Below the pieces are notes generated by a model that saw nothing but the letters and a program-made list of their open reading frames with translations, did not search any database and was not told the DNA's origin. The position numbers and the translations under genes were made by a program. A stretch of DNA of 64,000 nt from Enterococcus alishanensis. Lineage in GTDB: Bacteria > Bacillota > Bacilli > Lactobacillales > Enterococcaceae. Shown piece after piece: positions 43,913-53,578 of the stretch (positions within the stretch are counted from its first letter, which is position 1; the number at the start of each line of letters is the position of its first letter). The stretch is taken from NCBI RefSeq assembly GCF_019218635.1, contig NZ_JAHUZB010000001.1:558001-622000 (forward strand). Reading direction: 5' to 3'.

Positions 43913-44911
43913 ATGAAGAAAAAGAGTGTTTTGGGTATTCTTTTTGTGTTGGGATTACTACTAAGCGGATGTGGTGGAAATAAGCTTAGTGGGAAGTGGA
44001 TTCATTACTCCAGTTACTCTGAAAAAACGACTACAGTATGGGAAATAGAAGATGATCAGAAAAAAATAGTTGAAACTGATTATTCAGATGGAGATAAGGG
44101 GAAAGTTACAGTTGTCGATGTAGATATTGATGAGGAGAAAGAAATAATGACAGTTTCTTTGGATGGTCAAAGTGAGACGCTTCCTTTTTCATTAAAAGAT
44201 GATCATTTGGCAATAGAGGGTGAAGATTTTTATAAAGAAGGCTCCAAAGCCGAAAAGGAAGCGAAAGAGAAAGCTAAAGAAAGCCGTTTGAAGTCTAAAA
44301 AAGAAGAAGATGAAGAAAAAGCGAAGGATGCTAAATTAGCAAAAAAAGAGAAGGCATATAATAAAACTGTTGCAGCATTGGAAAAAAGATTAAATGAAGA
44401 ATTCAAAAATAAATATCAGGGAAATTGGTATTATGGTGAAGGTCTTAACACAGAGTCCTTCTTCCCTTCAACAAATGTTTCTAAATTGAAATTTGAAGGT
44501 GATAAAATTTCAGTAAAAAAATCTGATATTTCAGCACCAAAAGATGATCCAAGAAAAGTATCAAAAGATGATGTGACGAACTATACGTTTGAAGGGATTA
44601 AATTACCTAAGAAAAGCGAATATACGGATGATGATTCTGATTATGACAGCTACACAGAATACGAACTTCCTGAAACTGAGAAGGAAATTGAAGAAATTAA
44701 AACACTTGATGATTTTGCAAGCTATGAAAAAGAACATAATATCAGACAGTTATCGTTTATCTATCAATCAAATGGAGGTAGCATGTCAGATTCAGAACTA
44801 ATTCTGAATGTGAATGATTTAACCAATATCATTCCTGCAAATAGTTACTCAGAGGATACTTACAAAAAAGAGCTACCTTCTGGTGTTCAAGATAGTGATT
44901 TTGATATCTAG
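43913..44911 (+). CDS. predicted lipoprotein with charged coiled coil
   Basis: A 332-residue lipoprotein: signal peptide with lipobox LLSGC (Cys20), a beta-rich domain (about 22-105: GKWIHYSSYSEKTTTVWEIE), a Lys/Glu coiled coil (about 108-160) and a second globular domain. The first domain resembles small lipocalin-like stress or surface-exclusion lipoproteins, but I cannot name a family. It is set between virB4-like and orf15-like genes, with about 80 bases upstream that may hold a promoter, and a terminator-like hairpin after it. A role in entry exclusion is possible by position. Confidence 0.75.
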   Translation: MKKKSVLGILFVLGLLLSGCGGNKLSGKWIHYSSYSEKTTTVWEIEDDQKKIVETDYSDGDKGKVTVVDVDIDEEKEIMTVSLDGQSETLPFSLKDDHLAIEGEDFYKEGSKAEKEAKEKAKESRLKSKKEEDEEKAKDAKLAKKEKAYNKTVAALEKRLNEEFKNKYQGNWYYGEGLNTESFFPSTNVSKLKFEGDKISVKKSDISAPKDDPRKVSKDDVTNYTFEGIKLPKKSEYTDDDSDYDSYTEYELPETEKEIEEIKTLDDFASYEKEHNIRQLSFIYQSNGGSMSDSELILNVNDLTNIIPANSYSEDTYKKELPSGVQDSDFDI

Positions 44912-44925
44912 TCTAAAATGTAATT

Positions 44926-44955
44926 TGAAAGGGTCTGGAAACAGGCTCTTTTTTA
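44926..44955 (+). terminator. terminator-like hairpin after the lipoprotein gene
   Basis: AAGGGTCTG and CAGGCTCTT pair with a GAAA loop and mismatches, followed by TTTTTATT. Confidence 0.65.
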
Positions 44956-44982
44956 TTGCTGAAAATCGAAATGAGGGATAAT

Positions 44983-47046
44983 ATGACTCTAAGGAAAGTG
45001 AATAAGCGGCTCAAACTATTTGCTATGGGATTCATTCTTATAGCATTCCTTTTTTCTGTTTCCGCTTTTGCCAAAGTAGAAAAAAGCGATATCTATGTTG
45101 TTGGAAAATATCACCTGGATACATTCTCCTCCTACATAGGTGATAACGAATTTTCTCTCGGTAAAATGTTATTTGGGAAAAACGGTACTGACTTTATTCA
45201 GATGATTACCAATATGTCCTTCAGTACAAACAAAATTATTTGGCAAGTTTTCGATTTTATCATTGAAAAACTCTATAAAGGTGCTGCTATGGATGGCCTC
45301 ATACATACTTTTTTCCAATTCTCTAAAAATATTTATGATCAACTATTTAATGTTGTAGGATTGGGATTAACCGGATTATATGTAGTCTATATTTTTTATT
45401 TAAAGGTCTGTAAAAACGGCAATCAAGCAAAGCGTACCTTGGTGCGCTTTTTGTGTGTAGTCGGTTTTTCTATTTTATGGTTTGGCAATGGTAGAGTAAC
45501 AAGTCAGGGAGAGAAATTGACAAAGGACTTAAATACTTGGTCAACCGCTGTTGAAGGGATTATCTTTGAGGCAACCAATGGAATTGATGATCTGAGTGTT
45601 GCAACGACAAGTGAAGAAGCCATTAATCAGATTCGAGAAATGTATTATCAAAAGGCTGTAGTAGACCCGTATCTGTTATTAAATTATGGTACCACTGATA
45701 TTTCGGAATTAAAAAAAGCAGGAATTGATCCGGCCGAATTCTTGTCGAAAACTATTAAAAATGAAGATATGAGTACGATTTCTGCTGCCGTCAGCGATGC
45801 GGCAAAAGAAGATGATGAGAAGACAGACTCTTACAGAGCATTTATCCAACCAACGAAAAGTATCTATAAAATGATCGTAGGAATCATGAGTCCAAGTTTA
45901 AATGTATCACTAGGAATTCCCATTCTGATGATTGGAATGGTGCGTTTCCTATTTCAATTAGGTGTTTTATTGATGCTACTGGCGATAGCGTTTATGTTGA
46001 TCGTCTCCTTCTTTCCAGGCATGGATTATATGATCTTTCGTGGGGGGAAAACTTTTGTGGGATTTATTTTCCAGAAATCTATTTATAGTGTGCTGATCCT
46101 GGTAGCATTTCTTGTTTTCAATATTATTGATGATTTGATCACGATGAATACCATTGCGGGCTTTATCGGTAATATGTTTGTTAGGGGAATCGTGTCGCTG
46201 ATTGTATTTCTAAAACGAAAAGATATTTTAGCGAAATTAGGATTGGGATATGCGGATCGTACACTGTCCAAAGCTAAAACAAATGCTCAAAACACAACAA
46301 AAGAAGTGACTCAAACAATTCATAGGGGGAAAAATTTAACAGAAAAAGCGATTTTGAAAGGTGCGAACATTGCTGGGAAGATCCATCCTGGTATTATCGC
46401 AGCGAGCCAATTGTACCAGCGAACAAAACAGCAACGTACCACACCTGTTAAAAAGTCGAGTACAAAGCCTACTGAAATTGCACATGGACGTAAGAAGCAG
46501 TTGCCTTATGAAAGAAAACAACTGCCAGCAGAAATTCGACCCACTATTGGAACACCACCTTCTCCGCTGCCAAGAAAAGTAGCAGAACCTATAAGTGAAC
46601 CTTCTAAAGCAGTGATCAAGAAAAATATTCCACTCTCGATTTCATCATTACCAATTGATAGGCTAATACACGATGGGAAGACTCCGAATGCGGGCAATCG
46701 AAAACTAACGTTGGCACAACCAGCTAAAAATCATGTTGGCAAATCAATACCACTACGACTGAATACGCCACAACTAATTGCGAACGACTCTTTGACACAA
46801 CAAATCACGCAACTAAAACAATCACGAGCGTTGGTCAATCAACATACTTCATTGCATTCAATGCAACGAGTAAGTGATCACTCACGAAATGATCGAACAA
46901 TAAAGATGACGGGTAGCTCCAAAAAGATGATTTATGACAATCCACGTTCGAGTGATCACTCAAGTAGCATTGTATCAGGCAAAATGATTGAAGCCAAGAT
47001 TGGTAGAGATTTTACTTTGCCAGAAGGTAGAAGTCCACAAAAATAA
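44983..47046 (+). CDS. conjugation membrane protein, Tn916 Orf15 / TcpH-like (VirB6-like)
   Basis: About 687 residues. N-terminal signal-anchor (about 10-31), further membrane segments near 122-143, 155-170, 310-350 and 370-425, and a long cytoplasmic basic tail (about 430-687) rich in Pro, Arg, Ser and Gln. This is the layout of Orf15/TcpH, the multispan channel subunit. The ATG at 44983 was chosen because GAGGGA is 6 bases upstream; a TTG at 44956 in the same frame has no RBS. A terminator follows the gene. Confidence 0.88.
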   Translation: MTLRKVNKRLKLFAMGFILIAFLFSVSAFAKVEKSDIYVVGKYHLDTFSSYIGDNEFSLGKMLFGKNGTDFIQMITNMSFSTNKIIWQVFDFIIEKLYKGAAMDGLIHTFFQFSKNIYDQLFNVVGLGLTGLYVVYIFYLKVCKNGNQAKRTLVRFLCVVGFSILWFGNGRVTSQGEKLTKDLNTWSTAVEGIIFEATNGIDDLSVATTSEEAINQIREMYYQKAVVDPYLLLNYGTTDISELKKAGIDPAEFLSKTIKNEDMSTISAAVSDAAKEDDEKTDSYRAFIQPTKSIYKMIVGIMSPSLNVSLGIPILMIGMVRFLFQLGVLLMLLAIAFMLIVSFFPGMDYMIFRGGKTFVGFIFQKSIYSVLILVAFLVFNIIDDLITMNTIAGFIGNMFVRGIVSLIVFLKRKDILAKLGLGYADRTLSKAKTNAQNTTKEVTQTIHRGKNLTEKAILKGANIAGKIHPGIIAASQLYQRTKQQRTTPVKKSSTKPTEIAHGRKKQLPYERKQLPAEIRPTIGTPPSPLPRKVAEPISEPSKAVIKKNIPLSISSLPIDRLIHDGKTPNAGNRKLTLAQPAKNHVGKSIPLRLNTPQLIANDSLTQQITQLKQSRALVNQHTSLHSMQRVSDHSRNDRTIKMTGSSKKMIYDNPRSSDHSSSIVSGKMIEAKIGRDFTLPEGRSPQK

Positions 47047-47059
47047 ATATCGCATTGAT

Positions 47060-47096
47060 CCCTAGAGAAAAACAATTCTTTGGGGGTTTTTTTTTT
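47060..47096 (+). terminator. terminator between the orf15-like and hydrolase genes
   Basis: CCCTAGAGAA (47060-47069) pairs with TTCTTTGGGG (47076-47085) through A-T, G-C and G-U pairs over 10 positions, followed by ten T. Confidence 0.82.
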
Positions 47097-47112
47097 GGAG
47101 AGGAATATTGTA

Positions 47113-48951
47113 ATGGAAAAAGTTGAGAAAAAAAGAGGCTGCGGTTGTGGCTGCTTGGGATGTTCGCTCTCAGTATTAGCTGCTATTTTTCTATTTCTGA
47201 TGGGTATGTACATTATGGGGATTGATGACGAGGAAACTTGTCAAGATATCCCAAGTGCCATATCCATTGATGCGGATAATGTTGGAACAGAAGAAAATGC
47301 AAAAGTCATCTACGATTTTTTTATAAAAGAGCTAGAGGCAACAAGCCAGGGTGCGGCTGGACCGATGGGATGTATTGATTTTGAAAGTGGAGGATTTAAT
47401 TCTGCTATCGAAAATCCCTCAAGTGGTGCTTTCGGATTAGCCCAATGGTTAGGTTCTCGAAAAGAGGCATTGAGGAAATTTGCGGCCGAAAAAGGGAAAG
47501 AAATGTCTAATCTAGGTGTTCAACTAGAGTTTTTGAAGAGTGAGTTGGATGATCCCTACTATGCAAAGGCGAAAGCGGCATTGAAATTGACGGATGTTCA
47601 TGAAGCCCAACACCAATGGTTGATGTGGTTTGAAGGGCTTAGTCAGGATTCGTCTCAGTGGCATTCGGCCGAACGAAATGCAAGAGCGGATAAATGGTTT
47701 GCCAAATTTGGTAGCAGCGACCCAATTTCAAGTGTTGCTTTGGAAAATGCGGCTGCCGGACAATTGGAAAGTTTAGCCGCTGAATGTGCTTCAGCAGCCA
47801 CAGGTAATGGTGGAGATATTTTAGAAGTCGCTAGAGGATTGATAGGCTATTTCAGCTATTCTCAAGAAAAAAGAACGCAATTCGGGACGATTGAGAATCC
47901 AGCAAAGAATGGTTTTGCAGACTGTTCCAGTTTCGTCTGGTTTGTTTTGACCAAGGCTGGATATAGGACTCCTCAAACACCTTGGGCAACACCATCCATG
48001 ACTTCTGATGCACGAGGATCAAAGCAATATCTTCAAGAAATACCGGAGAGTGAAGCCAAAGCAGGGGATATTATTGTGGTTAATTTGGGAGCTGGATTTG
48101 GTAACGATGGGCACACGGCGATTTTAGCAGAAAACTACCACGGAATCGGAACGAAGATTATTGAAATTGGTGGTTACGGTGCTGACTCTGTTCATGAAGG
48201 ACAGATTGATACTTCCTTTGGCTACTTGTTGTCAGGTGATATCTGTTTTGCTCGTGCTGTCGGAGCACCTTCAGGTGGTAATAGTAAAGGACAAAAAGGA
48301 TCATTTAAGGCTTTGGATCAGATTAATCAATCAGCAGGGAAGGTTGCTTACGGTGTCTATTATTTCAACGACAAGAAATATCTCTCGAACAACAACAATA
48401 CACAAATGGTTTCTGCTTCAGTAATTAAGGTCTTTATCATGGAATATCTCTTCGATAAAAGACGGACTGGTGAGAGTGCATCTGGTCAATCTGTTCAAAG
48501 TTTGATTGATCGAATGATTACGGTAAGTGACAACGATGCAACGAATACTTTAATTGATCATGTTGGTATGAAAACACTAAATAATTATTTTGTGGAGAAA
48601 GGATATTCAAGCACGAAACTACAACGAAAAATGTTAGCGACAGGTAAAGAAAATTACACGTCACTTCAAGACACCATGAAGTTTCTAAAAAAACTTTATC
48701 AAAATAGAGGAAATCCTAAGTATTCCTCAATGCTTGAAATCATGAAGCGTCAACAAGTAAAAACCAAAATTCCTAGTCAATTAGATTTTCCAGTAGCAAA
48801 TAAAACAGGTGAGCTTACGACAGTAGAAAATGATATAGGGATTGTACTGAGTGATAAGCCCTATGCGATTGTTGTCTTAACTAACGATGTTTCCAATTCG
48901 TCAGCGGTGAGAGATGGAATCGGAAAGTTAGCTAAAGAAGCGAAAAAGTAA
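47113..48951 (+). CDS. lysozyme-like / NlpC-P60 / class A beta-lactamase-like fusion (Tn916 Orf14-type hydrolase)
   Basis: A 612-residue membrane-anchored protein. A Cys/Gly-rich start (KRGCGCGCLGC) is followed by a membrane helix (about 17-38). Then a phage-tail-lysozyme-like domain (about 60-215: CIDFESGGFNSAIENPSSGA, FGLAQWLG), an NlpC/P60 domain with Cys in GFADCSSFVW near 272 and His in NDGHTAIL near 332, and a C-terminal serine-hydrolase domain with SVIK near 436, SDN near 472 and KTG near 563 (class A beta-lactamase/PBP motifs). The Glu166-type motif is not evident. The first two domains match Orf14 wall hydrolases; the third is extra. The ATG at 47113 was chosen with GGAGAGG upstream. 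Confidence 0.85.
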   Translation: MEKVEKKRGCGCGCLGCSLSVLAAIFLFLMGMYIMGIDDEETCQDIPSAISIDADNVGTEENAKVIYDFFIKELEATSQGAAGPMGCIDFESGGFNSAIENPSSGAFGLAQWLGSRKEALRKFAAEKGKEMSNLGVQLEFLKSELDDPYYAKAKAALKLTDVHEAQHQWLMWFEGLSQDSSQWHSAERNARADKWFAKFGSSDPISSVALENAAAGQLESLAAECASAATGNGGDILEVARGLIGYFSYSQEKRTQFGTIENPAKNGFADCSSFVWFVLTKAGYRTPQTPWATPSMTSDARGSKQYLQEIPESEAKAGDIIVVNLGAGFGNDGHTAILAENYHGIGTKIIEIGGYGADSVHEGQIDTSFGYLLSGDICFARAVGAPSGGNSKGQKGSFKALDQINQSAGKVAYGVYYFNDKKYLSNNNNTQMVSASVIKVFIMEYLFDKRRTGESASGQSVQSLIDRMITVSDNDATNTLIDHVGMKTLNNYFVEKGYSSTKLQRKMLATGKENYTSLQDTMKFLKKLYQNRGNPKYSSMLEIMKRQQVKTKIPSQLDFPVANKTGELTTVENDIGIVLSDKPYAIVVLTNDVSNSSAVRDGIGKLAKEAKK

Positions 48952-48974
48952 AGCAAAAGAAATGAGGCGATAAA

Positions 48975-49616
48975 ATGAAAAAACATATATTTATTGAAGC
49001 GATTTTAGTGATAGCTATCCTAGGAGTTAGCTTTTGGAATATTCAGCAGCATCAAGAAAATTTATCGCTAAGAGAATCTGTTGCAGATCAAGATGAAAAG
49101 CAGAAAGAACTCAAACAAAAACAGGAAGAGTTGTTGCAAGAAAATGGGCAATTATCAGAGAAAAATCAGGCTTATTCTGAATCAATAAAAAAAAAGCAGA
49201 TTGTTGAGAAAAATACGGGAGTAGATTCGGAATTGAACACGGAGTTTATCAATATAGTTACGAAGTTATTTGAAGCAAATCTAAATTTTACTCCTGAGAA
49301 TTATGATGATCGAAAGAGAGAAGTATCTTCATATTTATCAGAGGATTTGAAAATAAATTATTTAGGAAAAAATAGAAATACTTATCAAGAAGTGAACGGT
49401 ACTTCATCTCGATTGACAAATTTAGAGATTTTTTCTAAGAAATCACAAAATGGTAAGGAGGAAGGTTTAGCAGTAGTCAATTATCAAAGCAAGAAGAGTA
49501 ATCAAGAGTGGGTAAACGGGATGAACATTTTTAAAGTAGTCTACGATTGCAAATTAAAGAGGATTTCAAAAATTGAAAACCTAGGTAGCGGATATCAAAA
49601 TGAAATAATAGAATAA
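48975..49616 (+). CDS. ICE membrane protein with coiled coil
   Basis: A 213-residue protein: one N-terminal membrane helix (about 5-22), a Gln/Glu/Lys coiled coil (about 30-80) and a roughly 110-residue extracellular domain with NTF2/VirB8-like length (TEFINIVTKLFEANLNF ... KVVYDCKLKRISKI). It follows the hydrolase gene by 23 bases and ends the transfer operon. The function is unknown; it may be a structural part of the channel. Confidence 0.75.
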   Translation: MKKHIFIEAILVIAILGVSFWNIQQHQENLSLRESVADQDEKQKELKQKQEELLQENGQLSEKNQAYSESIKKKQIVEKNTGVDSELNTEFINIVTKLFEANLNFTPENYDDRKREVSSYLSEDLKINYLGKNRNTYQEVNGTSSRLTNLEIFSKKSQNGKEEGLAVVNYQSKKSNQEWVNGMNIFKVVYDCKLKRISKIENLGSGYQNEIIE

Positions 49617-49850
49617 GTTTTTAACAAGATGATTAAATCAGTGGACCTGAATTCTCAAAAGTTAATCAGTGAGGAAAACTTGAGGGAAATAAATTAGTAC
49701 ACTGTGCAACTTTGATTATTCTTGATAAGTAATAAAATATAAAAAAACGATTTTTTTATAAAAAGGCCTCCATATTATTTATATATTTGGAGATTGATGC
49801 TTTAATAATAACGTCACCAAGTGAGGGATTAGGTAAGGGAAATTTCGTCA

Positions 49851-49889
49851 TGAAAACGCTTATACATTTTTTCGCTGACAATCTATAAT
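49851..49889 (+). promoter_or_regulatory. cre-like site and promoter of the PTS operon
   Basis: TGAAAACGCTTATA (49851-49864) fits the CcpA cre consensus with one mismatch and overlaps a TATACA -35 (49861-49866). After 17 bases comes a perfect TATAAT (49884-49889). Catabolite repression of the operon is the natural reading. The other bases of this 337-base gap hold an imperfect CTCCA/TGGAG dyad (about 49769-49793) and AT-rich sequence without a gene. Confidence 0.6.
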
Positions 49890-49953
49890 GAAGGCATAAG
49901 GAAAGGAAGAAAAATTTTGAAATCGGGAAAACAAGCAAAGGAGGGGTTAGAAA

Positions 49954-52032
49954 ATGTTAGAAGAAAAATATTTTACAGTATTGCAAGAAATCGTTGCTAA
50001 CCCTAATACAACAAGGAAGGGGTTGGAAACAAAACTACAGCTATCAAAAGATCAAATCAAGTATGCGATTAGTAAGATCAATGCGTACTTGAATGAAAAT
50101 GAATTGCCAAGTATACGAAGAACAAAAAATGGTGGATTTATTATTGATCGCTCAGTAATAAACTTTATTCGAAAAGACGAAGAGATAGATAAAGATATGG
50201 ACCTTTTCTATTCTGAGGATGAGCGAATAATGATACTTGCACTATTATTATTCAACGAATCCCTGGATCTTTCTTTAGAGTACTTTTCATATGAGTTGAA
50301 GGTTAGTAAAAATACGATTTTACGAGACCTTTCAAAGCTCAAAGAAAAACTAAGTATTCACTCGATTAAGATTAGTTATTCTCGCATACAAGGCTATTCA
50401 ATTTCGGGCAATGAATTACTGATCAGAGATTTCATAAAAGAAACTCTCTATCATGTTAACAAAATGTCGAATGGAACTCAAATACTAGATGGATTTTCTG
50501 GTGCGACGACGCAAGAAAATTCAGAAATGGTGCAGAAACTAAAACGAATTGAAAAAGAGTTAGAAATTCGTTTCACTGATGAGCAATTTAGGATTCTACC
50601 TTACTTTCTCCTAATCCTATTTAATCGAATTGAAAATGGGAAATTCGTGAAGGAAAGGACGTCAGAAGAGGAGTTAGATATCTCGAAACTGACCGAGGTT
50701 CGATTGATTAAAGAAATACTCTCACTTGAAAAATATGGGCGAAGAGAAACAATCTATATTTCTCTACAGATTCTAACTTCAAAAATAATTTCTGCTAAAT
50801 TCGTGAATGAAACAATTACAAAGAAGCTGCAAAAAGCCTTAAATGCATGCATCGACAATTTTGAAGTGAAAACTTCCATCGAACTAAAGGATCGAGAAAC
50901 GATTCTTAATAGCCTTATGTACCATCTGACACCGGCGTATTATCGTATTCGCTATCTAATCAATGAAAACAATGAATTATATGAACAGGAATTTTTAGAA
51001 AACGTCATCGCTCGATATGACTTCTTGAATTCGATTATCAGAGACTGTTTTAAACCTTTAGAAGAACTATTAGAAGTACCGTTACCCGATATAGAAATCA
51101 TGTACATTTCCTTAATTTTTGGTTCAAAAATCTTGCCACAAGGGAAAACCGATTATCCGAAGATGAAGACAGCAATCGTCATTTGTCCCAAGGGAGTTAC
51201 TTATTCTCAGCTAATGCTGTCACAGTTAATGGATATCTTTCCTGAAGTCTATTTTTATGAACCAGTGTCTCACCGAGCCTTTGAAAAAAGTAATCTCAAA
51301 GTAGATATCATTTTTTCAATCGGTCATTTTCATTCTTACGATAATTGCTTTGTTGTTCAAGCAACAATGACAGAAGAAGAAAAAAAGCAATTACGCGCAT
51401 TTGTTTTTAAAAAAGTATTTGGTATAGAGGATAGACTCAACACTGTCGAAAGGATCATGGGAGAGATATCAGAATTTATTCCGAATGACAAGAGAGCTGA
51501 GGTTAAGGGGAATATTCTTGCAATTTTGGGTGACAATTCACCGATTAAGCATGAACGAATCTCTTCCTCATTTGAAAATAGCACGTTAAGAATTTCCGAC
51601 TTTCTTTCAATTGATCGGATATCAATTATTGATCAGGTGGAAGACTATAAAGAAGCGATGGTTCTTGCAGGGAAACCATTATTATTGGATGGTTCCGTCA
51701 CGGAAAACTATATTCAAAGTGTAATTGATACCCACGACTTTGATGATCCTTACACGATTTTAGGTGAAGATGTCGCCATTCCGCACGCGCTTCCAAGTGA
51801 AGGCGTACAAAAGATTGGTATTAGCCTACTGATCGTTCGAAAAGGATTCAACTACTCAAAGGACCAATCCTTGAAGCTTGTCTTTTTCATCGCACCGATT
51901 GATAAAAAACAACACAATCAAGCGATTATCGACATCTTAACGATTGCTGAATCTCAAGAGATCATTTCCAGACTTACCAATACGGATGACAAGCATGAAG
52001 TAGTAAAAATATTAAAAGAAATTTCTAACTAA
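49954..52032 (+). CDS. PRD-containing transcriptional activator (MtlR/LicR type)
   Basis: A 692-residue PTS-controlled regulator. Two N-terminal helix-turn-helix domains (about 1-70 and 85-150), two PRDs with conserved His (about 185-290 and 300-400), an EIIB-like domain (about 405-500: KTAIVICPKGVTYSQLMLSQL) and a C-terminal EIIA domain (about 545-690: GEDVAIPHALP, active His). This is the MtlR/LicR architecture, which activates the adjacent PTS operon when its PRDs and EII domains are set by PTS phosphorylation. It is the first gene behind the cre-like promoter, with AAAGGAGGGG before the ATG. Confidence 0.92.
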   Translation: MLEEKYFTVLQEIVANPNTTRKGLETKLQLSKDQIKYAISKINAYLNENELPSIRRTKNGGFIIDRSVINFIRKDEEIDKDMDLFYSEDERIMILALLLFNESLDLSLEYFSYELKVSKNTILRDLSKLKEKLSIHSIKISYSRIQGYSISGNELLIRDFIKETLYHVNKMSNGTQILDGFSGATTQENSEMVQKLKRIEKELEIRFTDEQFRILPYFLLILFNRIENGKFVKERTSEEELDISKLTEVRLIKEILSLEKYGRRETIYISLQILTSKIISAKFVNETITKKLQKALNACIDNFEVKTSIELKDRETILNSLMYHLTPAYYRIRYLINENNELYEQEFLENVIARYDFLNSIIRDCFKPLEELLEVPLPDIEIMYISLIFGSKILPQGKTDYPKMKTAIVICPKGVTYSQLMLSQLMDIFPEVYFYEPVSHRAFEKSNLKVDIIFSIGHFHSYDNCFVVQATMTEEEKKQLRAFVFKKVFGIEDRLNTVERIMGEISEFIPNDKRAEVKGNILAILGDNSPIKHERISSSFENSTLRISDFLSIDRISIIDQVEDYKEAMVLAGKPLLLDGSVTENYIQSVIDTHDFDDPYTILGEDVAIPHALPSEGVQKIGISLLIVRKGFNYSKDQSLKLVFFIAPIDKKQHNQAIIDILTIAESQEIISRLTNTDDKHEVVKILKEISN

Positions 52033-52049
52033 GAGAGGAAACTAAAAAT

Positions 52050-52652
52050 ATGAACAAGCAAGAAATCAAAGATAGTATGTTGAATACATTGAGTATCGAA
52101 GCAGATACAATCGCAAAATTAAGTGAAACGGTTGATATGGACGTTCTGACAACATTAGTCGAAAAAATTGGCGAGAAGCAAGGGAAAGTAATCGTCAGCG
52201 GGTGTGGAACATCTGGGGCTGCGGCTAAAAAAATCGTTCACTCACTATCTTGTGTCAGTGTACCAGCAGTTTATTTAAATCCAGCAGATGCTGTTCATGG
52301 ATCGATGGGTATTATCACCGACAAAGACATCGTCATTGTTATCTCTAAGGGAGGCAATACGATTGAGTTGACAAACTTATTGGATTCCTTCAAAGCACAG
52401 AAAGCTTATATTGTTGGAGTCGGAGAAAATCCAGATTCAACAATTGGTAAGTATGCTGATTTATTCTTAAAGATCTCTGTAGATAAAGAACCAGATACGT
52501 TCAATATGCTGGCGACTGCAAGTACTTTGGCAGTGATGTCTACGTTTGATGCTGTCTGTATCGCACTGATGACCTACACAGGATTTACAAAAGAACAATT
52601 TGGCATTAATCATCCTGGTGGGGCTGTTGGTGATCGTTTATTAGGTAAATAA
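52050..52652 (+). CDS. SIS-domain sugar-phosphate isomerase (KdsD/GutQ-like)
   Basis: A 200-residue single SIS domain: GKVIVSGCGTSGAAAKKIVH near residue 46, LNPADAVHGSMGII near 82 and ISKGGNTIELTNLL near 100. The ADAxHGxxGxI motif is that of D-arabinose-5-phosphate isomerases (KdsD/GutQ/KpsF). The C-terminal CBS pair of those enzymes is missing. In this operon it probably interconverts a pentulose and an aldopentose 5-phosphate, or acts on the PTS product. Confidence 0.85.
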   Translation: MNKQEIKDSMLNTLSIEADTIAKLSETVDMDVLTTLVEKIGEKQGKVIVSGCGTSGAAAKKIVHSLSCVSVPAVYLNPADAVHGSMGIITDKDIVIVISKGGNTIELTNLLDSFKAQKAYIVGVGENPDSTIGKYADLFLKISVDKEPDTFNMLATASTLAVMSTFDAVCIALMTYTGFTKEQFGINHPGGAVGDRLLGK

Positions 52653-52675
52653 AGGAAAATGGAAGGTAAATACGT

Positions 52676-53137
52676 ATGAATGACTTGGTAAATATGGTAA
52701 TTTCGAAAAACATCACTTTTTTTGATGAACAGGAAGAATTAAGTAAAGAAGCAGTTCTAGACTATATAAGTCAGCTGCTGTTTAAGAATGGCTACGTTAA
52801 GGAAAGCTATGCACAAGCAATTAAGGATCGTGAAGCGATTTTCCCAACGGGTTTGAATACTACGACCTTTGGAATAGCTATTCCTCATACGGATAGTAAG
52901 CATGTAAATGAAGCAACAATCGCAGTTGGAATATTGAAGCAGCCGGTTATCTTTCAAGAAATGGGTGCTGAAGAGGTTGAAGTTCCTGTCAGACTAATCT
53001 TTATGCTGGCAATCAAAGAACCAGAAAAACAATTGGAGACACTTCAAGCGGTAATTTCATTGATTGAGAATGAAGAGAAAATGAATGCGCTTGTTCAGGC
53101 AAAAAATGAATCAGATGTTATTCAATTACTAAATTAA
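52676..53137 (+). CDS. PTS EIIA component, fructose/mannitol-like (galactitol-type operon)
   Basis: A 153-residue EIIA of the PTS_EIIA_2 fold: FPTGLNTTTFGIAIPHTDS near residue 60 carries the active His of IPHTD. It accepts phosphate from HPr and passes it to EIIB. It matches the stand-alone EIIA used with galactitol-family EIIB and EIIC proteins, which follow in the operon. Confidence 0.92.
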   Translation: MNDLVNMVISKNITFFDEQEELSKEAVLDYISQLLFKNGYVKESYAQAIKDREAIFPTGLNTTTFGIAIPHTDSKHVNEATIAVGILKQPVIFQEMGAEEVEVPVRLIFMLAIKEPEKQLETLQAVISLIENEEKMNALVQAKNESDVIQLLN

Positions 53138-53158
53138 CAAAAGATAGGAGAAATAGAC

Positions 53159-53578
53159 ATGAAGAGTCTTTTTGAAGAAATAAATGACCGGTTACTCGGT
53201 AAACCTGGACGAGAGCTTCTGGCATTTTTAGTGGAACATGAAGGTATCTTCTTGATTCTGTTCGCACTATACGGGTTCCTACTTTTGTATTCAAAATTCA
53301 TTTATATGTATTACATTCCAGCTAAGATCAAAAAAATTATTATTGAAAGTCCAGATTTATCAGTTGAACAGGTATGTGAAGCATGGCAGGAAACGAAAGC
53401 TTCATTACCTTGGTTCTTCTTAGTCCCATCAAAAAATGAACTATGGGTTAAGCCGCTGAATAAATCAGATGGGATTTATCACATGCTCTTCTTCAACAAA
53501 AAAACTAGCTACTCAAGTGAAATAGATATGCTAGAAAAGATTTACGCGAATTTGAAAGGAGATTTCACTCTTGGTTAA
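53159..53578 (+). CDS. PTS-operon membrane protein of unknown function
   Basis: A 139-residue protein. MKSLFEEINDRLLGKPGRE leads to one or two membrane segments (about residues 27-55: GIFLILFALYGFLLLYSKFI), then a soluble domain of about 85 residues (SVEQVCEAWQETKASLPWFF). I do not recognise the family; it is not a GutM-like protein by sequence. AGGAGA precedes the ATG, and the stop overlaps the epimerase start by 8 bases, so it is tightly built into the operon. Confidence 0.75.
   Translation: MKSLFEEINDRLLGKPGRELLAFLVEHEGIFLILFALYGFLLLYSKFIYMYYIPAKIKKIIIESPDLSVEQVCEAWQETKASLPWFFLVPSKNELWVKPLNKSDGIYHMLFFNKKTSYSSEIDMLEKIYANLKGDFTLG

Noticed and set aside
48300-48951. A beta-lactam resistance gene
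   Set aside because: The domain is fused to a wall hydrolase, lacks an evident Glu166-type residue, and has no own start or promoter.
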